From Bactrocera neohumeralis (taxonomy: Eukaryota; Arthropoda; Insecta; Diptera; Tephritidae): a stretch of 64,000 nt of DNA. The DNA lies in the NCBI RefSeq assembly GCF_024586455.1, contig NC_065923.1, forward strand, positions 67,677,076 to 67,741,075, in the 5' to 3' direction. Shown here one piece after another: positions 47,801 to 59,996 of the stretch. Every line of letters begins with the position of its first letter. Position 1 is the first letter of the stretch. The notes below the pieces were generated by a model that made no database searches, was not told the DNA's origin, and saw only the letters and a program-made list of their open reading frames with translations. The translations under genes were made by a program, and so were the position numbers.

Positions 47801-48193
47801 CTTCTAAAATCGGTGTTCGTCCGTGGGGAAAAGTTCCACTTTAGACCCTCTTTAACTTACGAAATTGCACTTGAAGGAATTTTTCGGGTCGTTTTTTCTC
47901 AAATCGGACAACCTCGAAAAATATTTCTTAAAAACGAACGTTCTCCGCAGGAAAGGGTTTCGCTTTGCTGCATTTTAACTCACAAAACTGCTCGTGAGGC
48001 CACTTTTTGAATTGATATTCTTTGGTTTTGACTGAATTGGTCCAATACACCTCTTTTGTATCCAAGCGCTAGTCCGTAACTTTAAGAATAGCTTTGTTTT
48101 ACAATATTTGAATCTTAAGTGAAATAATTCAGTTAATCAATTAATTAATCTTCAAAACTTTTAAACATTCGCAGTTCCGAACCTCGTGGCACT

Positions 48194-51100
48194 ATGAGCA
48201 CCACTGACGATGTCTTTCCCGATTCGCCGGATAGCAGTTTGTACGGTTCAGAAGAGGAGCAAGAGGATCCATTACAGTATTGTCGTGGTGGTTATCATCC
48301 AGTCATAATTGGCGATATATTTGACAATCGTTTTCGTGTTGTGCGCAAGCTTGGTTGGGGACATTTCTCCACAGTTTGGCTATGCAGAGATCTCAAGTAA
48401 GTACCAATGTATTTTTTATGCTTTTTAACGATTTATTATATATTTTTTTTACCAACTGCAGGGACGAAAAATACGTCGCACTGAAGGTGGTAAAGAGTGC
48501 ACCGCATTATATCGAAACGGCCGCCGATGAGATACGTCTACTCGAAGCTGTACGCGATGCAGATCCGCTTGATATGCGACGAGAACGCATCGTACGACTG
48601 CTAAATCATTTTACGATACGTGGCGTTAATGGCAAACATTATTGTTTGGTTTTCGAAGCGCTTGGCTGCAGTTTATACAAGTTAATCGTAAAGAATAACT
48701 ATCAGGGTTTGGCCATAAGTCAAGTGCGCAACATAATCAAACAAGTATTGGAGGGTTTGGATTATTTGCACACAAAATGTAGTATTATACATACGGATAT
48801 TAAGCCTGAGAACATATTATTGGTGATCGATAACGAGTCGGTGGTGAATCAGCAAATTGACGATGAAATCGCCAGTTTACGCGTGAAGGGTGCGGACTTT
48901 CCGGATTCATATAGTAAGTGTCGCTTCAGTAATATTGATTATTTTATCTGGAAGAGGATATATTAAGTTTGCCACAAAGTTTTTAATAACCAAAAGGAAA
49001 CGTCGGAGACCGTATAAATGATTAGCATGACGTGCTGAGTCGGTTTAGCTATGTCTGTCCGTCTATCGCTCTGTATATGCGAGAACTAGTCCCTTAGTTT
49101 TAGAGACAACGATCTGAAGTTTTGCTCACCAAGAAGCTGTCATTTTGTCGGAAATACCGATATCGGAACACTGTATGATTGAGCTGTAAACAAACTGATC
49201 GATCAAAACCCAGTTTTTGTATGGAATTTTTTTTATTTATAAACGTATCTTCGTGAAATTTGGCACGGATTATTATTCAAGGTAACGCTACAATCTCTGT
49301 ATTGTTCAGTTCGGACAACTATAACATATAGCTGCCATACAAACTGTCCGATCAAAATCAATTTCTTATTTAGAGAACTTTTTTATTTCACAAAATATCT
49401 TCACGCAGTTGGGCATAGGTAATTTTCTAAGGCAACGCAAAAATCTCCTAACTAATTTTTCAAATCGGAATACCATTGTATATAGCTGGCATACAAATTG
49501 ACCGATCAAAATTGTTTCCATCCAGTTCCTGTATGGAAACTTTTTTATTTGTGATATATCCTTCATGGTTCTCGGTGCAACTAAAGTTAACCTTTTAAAT
49601 TGTTTTAATTTTTATTAACTTTTAGTTTTCACACTCTTTACAGTTAGTTCCATTGAAAAGCAAGCGAAGAGTCGCAGTAAATGGTCAATGACCGACATGA
49701 ATATTTCAACAACAAACAGCACGGGTACGGGCAATAATTCCTCCGCGTCATCCACGCCGCTGCCAACAACTACCGTTGCAACTGCAGCAATGACAGCTGC
49801 GGCGATAACGGCACTTAGCAAGGATGACAGCAATGCAACATTTAATACGAATACGACTGCATCCTCGTTAGCGTCTAAATATTCAGCCACTTTGATAGGT
49901 GAAAATGATGGTGTAGGTGGCGGACGCGCTGGCACAGAGAGCCCTTCAATAGGCGGTGGTACACCTTATGCGACAACGGGCAATATAAATAATCGCTATC
50001 GAGCCGAGAAGAAAATCACTGCCAAGGTAAGTTATGCAAGTTGTTTACAATTTGAAATAATTTAGTATGGGTTTAAGTAACACGAATTGAAGATTAAAAT
50101 GTACACACTTATTTACAATAAGCAATAGAAAACACATTTGTTATTACTGCACGTTTAATAACGCTTATGAAATGACGATAACAATCATCCAGCAACAATA
50201 CAGCATAATCACACATTTCCGGCAACTTTTTGTTTTAATTTTCTATGAGTTTTTTTTTAAATATTTTTATGATTCGATTACTCATTATTGCACCAGCCAG
50301 CAGCAGCTGTCAAAATCAATTTCATTTCCCTACACGCAATTGTGTCATAACATTTTGGCTTCAACCGGAAACGGTACACACCCTGTCATGCATATTAACG
50401 CCCTTCCATAATAATTGATTTAAATACATACATATGTACATATGCTAAGTAGTTATCTGCCACTCATCTAATAATATGCGCCCAATATCATTCGCCACCA
50501 CCCACCATCATCATCAGCACTCTCACAACCGCAATCACCTGCAATCGTTTGAGTCCAATTCGTTTGTTCCTTTTTTCTTTTCGTTTTTCATAAATATTTT
50601 TGCAGTCGATCGATGGTGACGGCAATATTGGTGACATGATAAGCACAACAACAACAACAACAACTACAACAACAACAACAACAACAACAACAACTACCAC
50701 CGAAGCAATCAATGGCATCGAAATATTAAGTTTATTAAGTACAAAAAGTGAAAATTTCGACGTTAATAATGCGTTGTCTCAAATCACTACTCTAAACACC
50801 CAAGCACAAGCACCACACAATGAACAACAACTACAACAGCAAAAACAACAGATACTACTACCATCACTCACATCACAAGCACCTTCACTAGCTTTACCAA
50901 CACAAGCACAATCATTAATACAACAACAACAAGCAACATCACAAAATAACAACGAAGATGTTAAAAATAGCAAAAATGCCGCTACCGAAAAGGTAACTCT
51001 GCTCTCAAATTATACACGTATGTATGTATGTATTATTGTGTTTACATACATACCTTTGATAAATTGTACTTATGCTGTGCATTTATAGTTTTGTGCTGAC

Positions 51101-54100
51101 CAAAAACAAATAATAATTCTTTAACTGTATAAGCACTTAAATCCATAGTTTACTAAAGTAACTAAATACAACATTCCTCAGTAATTGTATTTGTTTGTGC
51201 TACAACGTACCTTAACCTTCCACTTTGTAGTAATTTTATTGAGTCAGTTGTCTATTATCTTAACGGAAATGCATTGTTCAAGTTTCCTTATACAAGTATA
51301 TGCCACCATGTTAATTTGGTTCCTTAATAGTATATCACTGACTTTATACTTAGTGACTTTTGCTGAATTTGTATCTATATTGCTCCTGTTATATTTGTTT
51401 GTTTTCGTAAAAAATACTTTAAATTCCTTTATTAATTAAGTATTATACTATTTTAATACAAAATTCAATTTTTTATTCCACTCAACTGATATTTAAATAA
51501 CTAGTGACAGTTTACGGTTATCGATAATTGCCCTCAGCTGCCATAAGGACAGCAAATCCTAATGCAGCGTTCACAAAAAGTTTGATTTGCTTCAGTAGCA
51601 ATTAGGCTTAAATTGAAGTCATATAAGTTAGATGCTTTTGCAGCTTTGGCTTTTTGTAGAGAATTTTACTTATTATTAAAAATAAAGAGTAAGATATTAG
51701 CATATACAAATTAAAACAATTAAATGATTAGAAAAATGCCGCAGATAAACAACAAACTGGTGCAAAATGGTAAATAATTTATTAAAAAAGCATACTAGGC
51801 TCCAAACATTTTTTTTTTTCAAAATTTAATTGGTTATTGGCATGAATACTGGTTGGTCCTTTTTTATTTATTTTATTATATCTTTTAAAGAGCTTATAGG
51901 TTAAAAAAATATGATTTAAAGCGAATAGAACGTTTTATTTATTTCATTATTTATTTTAATGAGTTTAAAGATTAAAAAAAATATATTATTTAAAGCTAAA
52001 TAGTAGGCTTTCGATAAAAGAAGTAACAATGATGCACGAAATCGACGTAGTATAAAAATAAATAAATATATAGTAAAAATATAATATACCAAAAATCATT
52101 GTTAAGACCTTAAAATTTATTTTATATCAAATGTTATCCGTTAAAGTATTCAAAATGTTTACCATTTATCCACCAAAAATTATGTTATTTATTTCTCTAT
52201 TCAAATTTGAAAAGTATGTTATTTACCTATCTATTAAAGTTTATCTCTCTATCGTTAAATAAAAATACATTTTAATTTTTAAAAAGTAATCAAGCAAACA
52301 AAGCAAGCAATTTTTTCAATAAATGATAGCGATTCTATAAGTAGTATTGCGAGTAGAGTTGCTTTTATATTTACATTGCATAAAAATAACTATTTCTCTT
52401 ACTTTTGTAAAATATTTTCCACGTTAGTATAAATCATCGTCAATCAAAAACGTTAAAAAAACTACACAAATTTTTTAAAGCATTTATTGTTTGCTTTAAA
52501 CAAAACATTAATTTAATTACAGACAATTTTTTTATTTTTCATAACTTTTAGTATACGCTTAAGAAACTTTTTATATACATACATATGTTTGGCATTAAAA
52601 CATTTTTTGATGTTCGTAAATCATAGAAAAACACAATACTTTGTGAAAACATGCTATTATTTTTTAAACATTAATTGACACTTGTCAATTCTTGCAGTAT
52701 TTATACAAAAAATAAATATTATTTAATATATATAAATATATTTTCAATAATTTTCAACAAGTTTTTGTATCGTTGAAAAATTTTGCGTTTTGCGAACATT
52801 TAAAAGAAATTGTTTATTGTATGAAATATTATACTGATTAGTATTATTTGAAGTAGTTTTGAACTTTTCTAGTCTGCAATTGCCCATACATACTTACGAA
52901 TATGTATGCATATTATTTGTATTTTTAGTTTAAGAACTTTCCTAGCACTACTCCTCATGTCATTTCCAAACCAAATTTACTCCTGTCATAAAAATCTTTG
53001 TCAACACTGACACAAGCTCGTTGTCAAAATAATGTCGACTAAACTTTTGCGTTTAACGTGCTATGTTAGCTGTGTTAGGGTTGATACAGTGCGTTATGTT
53101 ATATAAATTTGTGAAAAAAAGTTGACAGTTTTAACGATGGTCATGTGTCATTAAACTACGACATAGATTTTTAAAACATTTATTAACTAGTTACGAGAAG
53201 TTTTATGGTATATGTATTTGCGCATATATTTTTTTACATATTCATAGCATTGAATATAATTTAATTTATTAATTTAATTTACTGCACAGTTCGCTATTAA
53301 TTTTTTACATACTTTTACTCAAGTATTTATTATGCGTTTGCTATAAATTTAATATTATAAAGTAGAACCTATTTAACTAATTACTTTTCAATTCCTAGAC
53401 CCAGTCCTATACAAATGCCATACAAGCGTTGATCAACAACACCAATGTACGCGTTAAAATTGCTGATCTGGGAAATGCCTGCTATGACGTAAGTTCTAAA
53501 TAATTATTAAGCTATTTTTATACACTTTGATGGATTGCGATGCTCTGGTTGATGGTTTGCATATTAGGGTATTTCCCTGGCTTCGATTCTTGCAAGTTGT
53601 AAGAGTATAAAATGTTCAGTTGCACCGAACTTAGCCCTTACTTACTTGTTTGTAATTTTTTTTAAAGCAAACAAGAAAAAAATTAAAATTTTTCAAATAT
53701 ATGGAACAAATGTTCGGTGATGGATTTTGCTTCCCAAGAGGCTCCTTGATTGTCGGAATCGCTGATATGCGACCACCACAAAATATAGCTGTTATACGAA
53801 CTGCCCGAACCGAATTAAGTCCTTGTATGAAAAATTGTTTATTTCACAAGTTAGCTTCATGAAATTCGGCATGAATTATTGCTCAAGCCAACGATACCTT
53901 CCACTAAAAAATTATTCAGATCGGATCACTATAGTATATAGCTGTCATACAAACTGAGCGCACCAAAATCAAGCAACTGTAAGAAAAATGTGTTTATTTG
54001 AGAAGATATCTTCTTAAAATTATAAAAAAATTACTGCCTAAGAAAAGCTTACAATCTCCGAAGAAATTGTTCAAATCAGACAACTATCACATGTAGTTGT

Positions 54101-54936
54101 CATACAAACTGTCAAGACATTTTCTCGAAATTTGACATAGATTATTATGCAAGGCAGAGCTAACTTCTCCTAAATATTTGTTCAGATCATACCACTATAG
54201 CATATAGCTGCCGTACAAACTAGCCCAACAATATCAAGATAAAGATCTTTATATTTATACGCTTTAATGTTATAAGAAATTAAAATGTGTAGGGTATTTC
54301 ACCTTTAGTGCAGCCGTAGTTAACGCATTTTCTTGTTTTTGTTACTATTAGTAATAAATTATAACTAAAAATTTTATTTAATTCCTTCTACGCAGTATCA
54401 TCATTTCACTGATGACATACAAACGCGACAATATCGCTCCATAGAGGTATTGCTTGGCGCACCGTACACTTTCTCCGCTGATATTTGGAGTACAGCTTGT
54501 CTTGCCTTTGAGCTGGCGACCGGTGATTATCTCTTTGATCCGCATATGGGCGAGACTTACTCACGCGATGAAGATCATTTGGCGCACATAATTGAATTAC
54601 TAGGCGCCATACCGCCTTCCGTGATATTTCGTGGCAGGCATGGCCTCAAATTCTTCACTAGTTATGGTAAATTAAAAATTACAATAATTCAAATAATTAT
54701 TGTTTTTAATACCGTTTTTTTTTTTTGTGTAATTTGTAGGCAGCTTGCGTAACATTACGAAATTGAAACCGTGGAGTCTATTGAACGTACTCATCGAAAA
54801 ATATGACTGGGATCCTATAGAGGCTAAAAAATTCTCTGATTTTTTACTACCGATGCTCGAATACAATCCCGTAATACGCGCCTCAGCGGCCGAATGCCTA
54901 AATCATCCCTGGCTGGAGCAGGAGGAATTCGTTTGA
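48194..54936 (+). CDS. SRPK: SR-protein kinase (SRPK)
   Basis: Serine/threonine kinase that phosphorylates RS domains of splicing factors in cytoplasm and nucleus. Coding exons: 48194-48396, 48462-48913, 49644-50026, 50606-50992, 53399-53488, 54396-54666, 54740-54936; 660 residues. The kinase is split, as in all SRPKs. The N-lobe and start of the C-lobe are residues about 45-200: Gly loop LGWGHFSTV, K76 in VALKVVK, and D180 in IIHTDIKPENILL. A low-complexity spacer spans about 205-475. The rest follows from DLG (D498) through YRSIEVLLGAPYTFSADIWS to the end (HPWLEQEEFV). QEDPLQYCRGGYHPVIIGD just before the kinase is diagnostic of SRPK. The spacer has a poly-Thr run and a Gln-rich stretch and differs from human. 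The exon starts at 48175 (acceptor TTCGCAG), so the frame could also extend upstream. Confidence 0.95.
48950..49600 (+). repeat. Dispersed tandem-structured repeat, copy D, fills an SRPK intron
   Basis: About 650 bases with the head ('AGTTTGCCACAAAGTTT', 'GAGTCGGTTTAGCTATGTC') followed by three subunits of roughly 160-170 bases, each with a CATATAGCTG-like core and 'ACAAACTG-CCGATCAAAA'. It ends 'GGTGCAACTAAAGTTAAC'. It starts 36 bases after the 5' splice site at 48914 and ends about 43 bases before the acceptor at 49643. Confidence 0.8.
50645..50698 (+). repeat. SRPK: (ACA)n coding repeat, poly-Thr in SRPK
   Basis: About 18 ACA/ACT/ACC triplets in frame encode a Thr run in the SRPK spacer. 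Most codons are identical, so length variation by slippage is likely. Confidence 0.9.
50993..53398 (+). other. SRPK: SRPK intron 4, AT-rich
   Basis: 2.4 kb between donor GTAACTCTG and acceptor ATTCCTAG. It contains TATCGATA at 51519-51526, a perfect DRE core. No nested gene was recognised. Confidence 0.6.
53700..54330 (+). repeat. Dispersed tandem-structured repeat, copy E, in SRPK intron 5
   Basis: At least three subunits with CATATAGCTG/'TATATAGCTGTCATACAAAC' cores and 'GAAATTCGGCATGAATTATT'. It ends with 'GTGCAGCCGTAGTTAACGC', like copies C and D. Just before it (53605-53645), an inverted piece of the 43085-type repeat is present. Together they make up most of the 907-base intron 53489-54395. 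Confidence 0.75.
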
Positions 54937-55180
54937 AATGTGTCCATACTCGTTTCACTTGTTGACTGATTACCTAGCTGAAACGAACGCACATACGCAC
55001 ATAGTAGTTGTTGCATGCAATGGTGGCGGATGCAGAGAGCGCAAACTAACTTTGGCGTTAGCCAATTTAGCTGCAGACGTGAGCGAGAGAGACTTGCACT
55101 TTCTCACATTATTATTTAAACGTTAAGACTTTACACACAAAAAAGAAAAAAGAAAAAACAAAAACAAAAACAAAAATACA

Positions 55181-55186
55181 AATAAA
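55181..55186 (+). terminator. Poly(A) signal AATAAA, SRPK
   Basis: First canonical hexamer about 245 bases after the SRPK stop. Another AATAAA lies near 55264. Confidence 0.5.
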
Positions 55187-55199
55187 CTAAAATAATATG

Positions 55200-58100
55200 C
55201 GACCTATAAAGTAGACATTAATAAGATTTTTTAATATTAAATGCAAAATGCAAATTAAATTAAATAAAGTTAAAAACGTAGCATGACAAGTGAAAAATTG
55301 TAATAATTATTATATTGTCGGCAAAAAATAAAATATACCTTTGAGTAAAAAAAAACTAAGCATTGGTAACTAAATTAGTGGAAACTTAAAATATGTTTGT
55401 TAAAGTAAGTTTTCTATGGGAAAATAAAAGAAATTTAAAACTCCAAAGTAGCATTAATTCTGAAATATGTATTAAAAGGCAAACATTTTAAATAAAAGAC
55501 AATTACAAAACTATAATAACAAAAAATAAAAATAAATTGTAGGATACCCTAACGACTTACCGACACTCATATTTGCATATATATACATCAACCCGTATAC
55601 ATTTATTAAAAATAGCATATACTCAAATGAATTTTCGAATCCACATTTGCCTAACTGACTGACTTATTTTTCATAAACAATTTAATAAACTAAAAACTTA
55701 ACGGCAACAGCGTAATATAAATGATAAAATATTAAAAAAAATAATAAAAAATGGAGGAGTACATATGTACAATGTTTTCAAAAAAGTTTACACAAACAAA
55801 TTGTGAGTACATAAAAAGTGAGAATTAAAATTTTTAGATCAATAAAAGTGGGACTGGACTCAATTTGCTAAATAGTATTTGATATGGTCACCAAAAGTGG
55901 TGATAATTTTATAATACAAGCTGAGCAAAGTTTGGCGGAACTCAAAATTGAACGCTAAATTATATACATACATATATGTATGTACTACTTTAAACCATTA
56001 ATCAAGTGTTTAGTCAACACTAGTGATATGTTCAAACCAAAACTTATGCGCCTCAAATCAAAATTAGTCTACACACTAAACACGACTGTTCACATTGTTG
56101 CTATTATCGTTGCTACAATCAGACTACACAATTTTTTTTACTGTCAATAGCAGCAGTGTTGGACCTACTTTTTGGTACTTTTTGATGAACGTGCCAATAG
56201 TTGGCGCTAAATTTCATATAGTTTAAGTTTTCATACTACTTCGCGGTGAAGAATTTATGAAATAACAATTTTGTATGGAAATATCTTGCTAAATTGAGTA
56301 GATATGAAACTTAGTGCAATCCACAGCGCTGATCACGTGATTAAGCTTTGGTTTGAGCATGTTACAAGAAACTTAAGATCAAATAGCGTTAATATTAAAT
56401 TAATGAAATGAAACTCTCTTAAATATACTATATATAACTGGCAAAATCACATGCATACTTTTTCATACCTAACAGCGGCATATTGCAGTGAGTTGCGTCG
56501 ATCATGCGCAAAATTTAATTAAATAAATAAAATATAATTCATAAATTAATGTTTACATACTTTAAAGGAAGTGTAGTGCATAATTAACTTTATGTTTTTC
56601 GTACAATTTTATAGTAAATAACAAATATAGTACCAAACAGGCATACCCATAATCATGAAAAGAAATAAATATTACAGAAATTAAACAAAAGCAGTTCAAA
56701 ATTCTTCATTCAACTCATAACTACCCAAGTCTCCACGTTTTATTTATGCATATTTAATTTTCAACATAACCGCTTGCGTGCATACTTCTGTTTTCAAAAA
56801 GGTCCTTATGTGCAGTGCACACTCCGCATAACTAGCAAATTCGGCAACACTTTGCTAACGTACAAAACGTACACGACGTCATTGCCGACCATCCGCCGGA
56901 ACGTTTGCATAGTTGTCGTTGCGAGTGATTCGTTCAAGTGCTGCTCTTTGAAATCGTTAATTAAACAGTTTACAGTGCTAATTTTTTATTAACAATAATA
57001 ATTTTGTGTTGCTAATTACTTGGTTTATGGATTGTTTTATATTGTTATTTATATAATTTATGGTAGTTAACATAAATGTACGCTGTACATTCAGCATGAT
57101 AACATGGCGGTCGTTCTATGAGAAAACGAAGTGTAAACTGCAGTAATTCGTGGAAAATTGGTTTGTGCAATGCTGCAAGCATTTAAAATAACATTTCAGT
57201 GAATTTAGCAGAGTGCATTAAGTGATATTTAAATATTAAGTAAACGAAAATAATATTGCTAGTTTACCAAGAATGTGCTCTAAAGTATGAGGTTCCGTCT
57301 GCTTATTTTCTACCATTTGTACACAGATACATATTTTTCAATTGATTAAATTATAAAAGTGCAAATTTCAAAATTTCTTTGTTTTTAAATACTGCGTTGA
57401 ATCAAGAACGAATTATTTAATTATATTTATTTTCGGCTTTTCTTTACTGTAAACAAACATTAATTTTTTTTAATTCTATATTTCATAATATCTATTTTTG
57501 TTCTTGATTTCCTTAAAGAAAATACTATTAACTTTATTTAAATTTGTGTCCAACTAGCTGACTAACTTTTCAATAATAGTGTAAAAAGTAAAGTTCAATA
57601 TTTACCCTTACTATGAATATATGAAATATAATTTCAAAAGTTCTGTGTTCATTCCAAAATTATAAATTTAATATCGAAATACGCTTAAATAATTTAAATC
57701 AAATAATAAAACTTTTATTATATTAAGTATAAAAACGCAGTTGATGAATTTTTTTAAATTAAATTGAATAAAAATAGCTTTATCATAAAAAACGATTAAT
57801 TTTTAAATAGATAATATTAGTGAGATAATAATAATTTTATTTTATATTCAAACCATAAGTATTTCAGCAAATTAAATTATGTAAAGAATAAGTTTGTATT
57901 GAAATCCTTTTCCTATTCTTTCAATATATAATAGTTTTTTGCAAAGCAAAATTTTGAAGGTTTTTATACTCTTTTGCTAAAATCTAAAATGTACATTATT
58001 TGTTTAAAAAGTATGTTTGCTTACCACTCCGTACATATATTTTACTTCATCCCTACGAAAAGATTTATATTATTTCCCATAATTCGTAGATATATATGCA

Positions 58101-58340
58101 TATTTTTATGGAACAGGTGTTGATATACTTATTCCAAGTTAATTATAAACATAGCAAATAAATATTTGCAAACGCAATCATACGGTACATACTTAAATTA
58201 GCAACAGATAAATACACCTATACATACATGCATACATACATACAAGTATTATCATAATACGAGATTTCATTAAGCATCTTAATAAAAATTTGCAAACAGC
58301 AACAAACAGTGTACCCGTAGTGGAATTGAATTCTAAATTA
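55200..58340. other. Intergenic DNA, possible unassigned promoter
   Basis: Mostly AT-rich. 56800-56960 is an island of mixed composition with several CG dinucleotides (ACGTACAAAACGTACACGACG at 56858), and 57100-57240 resembles a transcribed 5' leader. This could be a promoter for a transcript I cannot follow, but no coding exon is attached. The rest shows nothing notable. Confidence 0.35.
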
Positions 58341-58343
58341 ACA

Positions 58344-58511
58344 ATGAAAATACCTACACAAATAAACAATGAAACATTTAAGAATAACAAGAAATATTTT
58401 AATAAGAATTTATTAATAAATTTGCGCATTAAATGTAAACAGGAGTATGCAAACAGTCTGAAAAGTAAAAAAAATCAGTTAATAACACAAGATGACGTTT
58501 TAGAAGTATAA
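58344..58511 (+). CDS. Possible small ORF, 55 codons
   Basis: ATG in good context (ACAATGA) opens MKIPTQINNETFKNNKKYFN and ends KKNQLITQDDVLEV, stop TAA at 58511. The frame is open well upstream of the ATG too (ATNSVPVVELNSKLT), so it might be the end of an exon. It is Lys/Asn-rich, has no known domain and sits in AT-rich DNA, so chance is quite possible. Confidence 0.2.
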   Translation: MKIPTQINNETFKNNKKYFNKNLLINLRIKCKQEYANSLKSKKNQLITQDDVLEV

Positions 58512-58995
58512 TTTGGTAAATATGTAAGCAAATTAATATTGTAATATTAATTGAACAAAAATGATATAGAGAAAATGGTCGAAAAAGTATTCACTTGTTG
58601 AAAAAAATACAAAACTTTTACAGTTAATGAAATAAAAGCAGAGATAATGAAAAAATTATGGAATAATACAACATATGCATTACTAAACGCATCAATAAAA
58701 TTTAATAATTAACTTTTGCAATAATATATTAGTGTTTTACAAAATTTCGAAGTTGGTAACGGTTAACAGTATATACAATTTGTACTTTAACTTCCAGCGA
58801 GAGGTTAATACTTGTAATGTGGGTGGGCTCTGCCTGGCGGCTGGCGAACTACTAATAATTACTTGATTACCCACGCTTTTGCTAGAGAAATGCGAAGAAG
58901 CTATGAAAAACAGAGCATGATAAAAGAGAATCAGACATGTTGCAAAATGCTGCTAATTTCTAATAAACTGATCGAGAAAATTCGCCGAATGCAAC

Positions 58996-59147
58996 ACATA
59001 GAGCGCGGCATCTGTCAAATATTAAAATACACAAGTTCTTAAGGACACAGTTATTGAGTCAGCTGCACAACTACTTAATTGTGTCCATAAGAACGTGTGT
59101 ATTTAAATATTTGACAGATATCGCTTGCACTCTGTCGCGCTCTATGT
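58996..59147. repeat. Long inverted repeat upstream of Hsc70
   Basis: The left arm (59008-59052: GCATCTGTCAAATATT..ACACA.GTTCTT..GGACACA) pairs with the right arm (about 59077-59120) with only a few mismatches. The loop is about 25 bases. Outer segments ACATAGAGCGCG (58996-59007) and CGCGCTCTATGT (59136-59147) also pair. It is either a foldback/MITE-like insertion or a cruciform-capable element. It lies about 75 bases upstream of the inferred Hsc70 leader. Confidence 0.85.
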
Positions 59148-59219
59148 CTTCCGGGCGAGAATCGGTTAACAGCGCTTTCTAAACATATCGAAAATATTTA
59201 GAAAATACTAAATCCGATC

Positions 59220-59996
59220 ATTTCAGCTCATTCACTTGCGAGCAATGCACGAGTATACAACACTTGCTAACGTAAATATTTGATTTGTGTGAAAAAGTCC
59301 GACGACAAACAAAAATAGATAGCATTTCAAAAATTTTAAATACCAAAACAATTAAAAAAACGCAAAAAGAAATTCAAAATCGAACTTCAAGAGCGAATCA
59401 TTGCTAAATAAAGTGCTGAGTGTATGAAAAAAAAATCGAATTTCGCTAATTAACCTTGTGACAAATTTTTGCTGTTAAATTTGTGTAATTTTCTACGCGT
59501 TCGTGCCGTTATAGCGCATATGCGAACGCCGCCGCAGTGGAGCTGCAAAGAGAGAAAACCCTAGAATTTCTACGAGTGCTAACCTTCGTCCTGCTATTCC
59601 TTATCATATCACTATACCTATACCGTTACGCATTCTAAAAGCGTGTCTAGATTTAGGATTAGCTAAATATAATTGACAACCAATTTTAACCTGCCTAGCT
59701 AAAAGCGGTAAGTTTGTGTGGAATTTTCGTGAAAATGCAAAATCCTATTAATACTTATGCAATTCGCACATTCTTGCTGCATAATTTGGTGCAACTAAAT
59801 TTGGTACATTCACATGCACATTTTGTTTGGCTGTGCACTCGTCAATGCTGCCGCCGACGCCAACAAAACTGTCGCCACACACCCGTATGTATGTTGTCAA
59901 TCGAACGTGCATACGCTATAATTAAAGCAGCTAACACAGCTAGTACCACAACAACAACACGAAAAGGTATAGCACAGCAACAAGAGTTTTTGCGAT
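59220..59996 (+). other. Hsc70 promoter-proximal DNA and A-rich 5' leader (inferred)
   Basis: From about 59225 ('TCATTCACTTGCGAGC') the sequence turns A-rich ('AAATACCAAAACAATTAAAA'), as in fly heat-shock-family leaders. A donor-like GTAAGTTTG occurs at 59708. I could not find a matching strong acceptor before the start codon at 59997, so whether the leader is spliced is unresolved. Confidence 0.45.

Noticed and set aside
50488..50718. Minus-strand Val-rich frame
   Set aside because: Antisense of the (ACA)n poly-Thr tract of SRPK.
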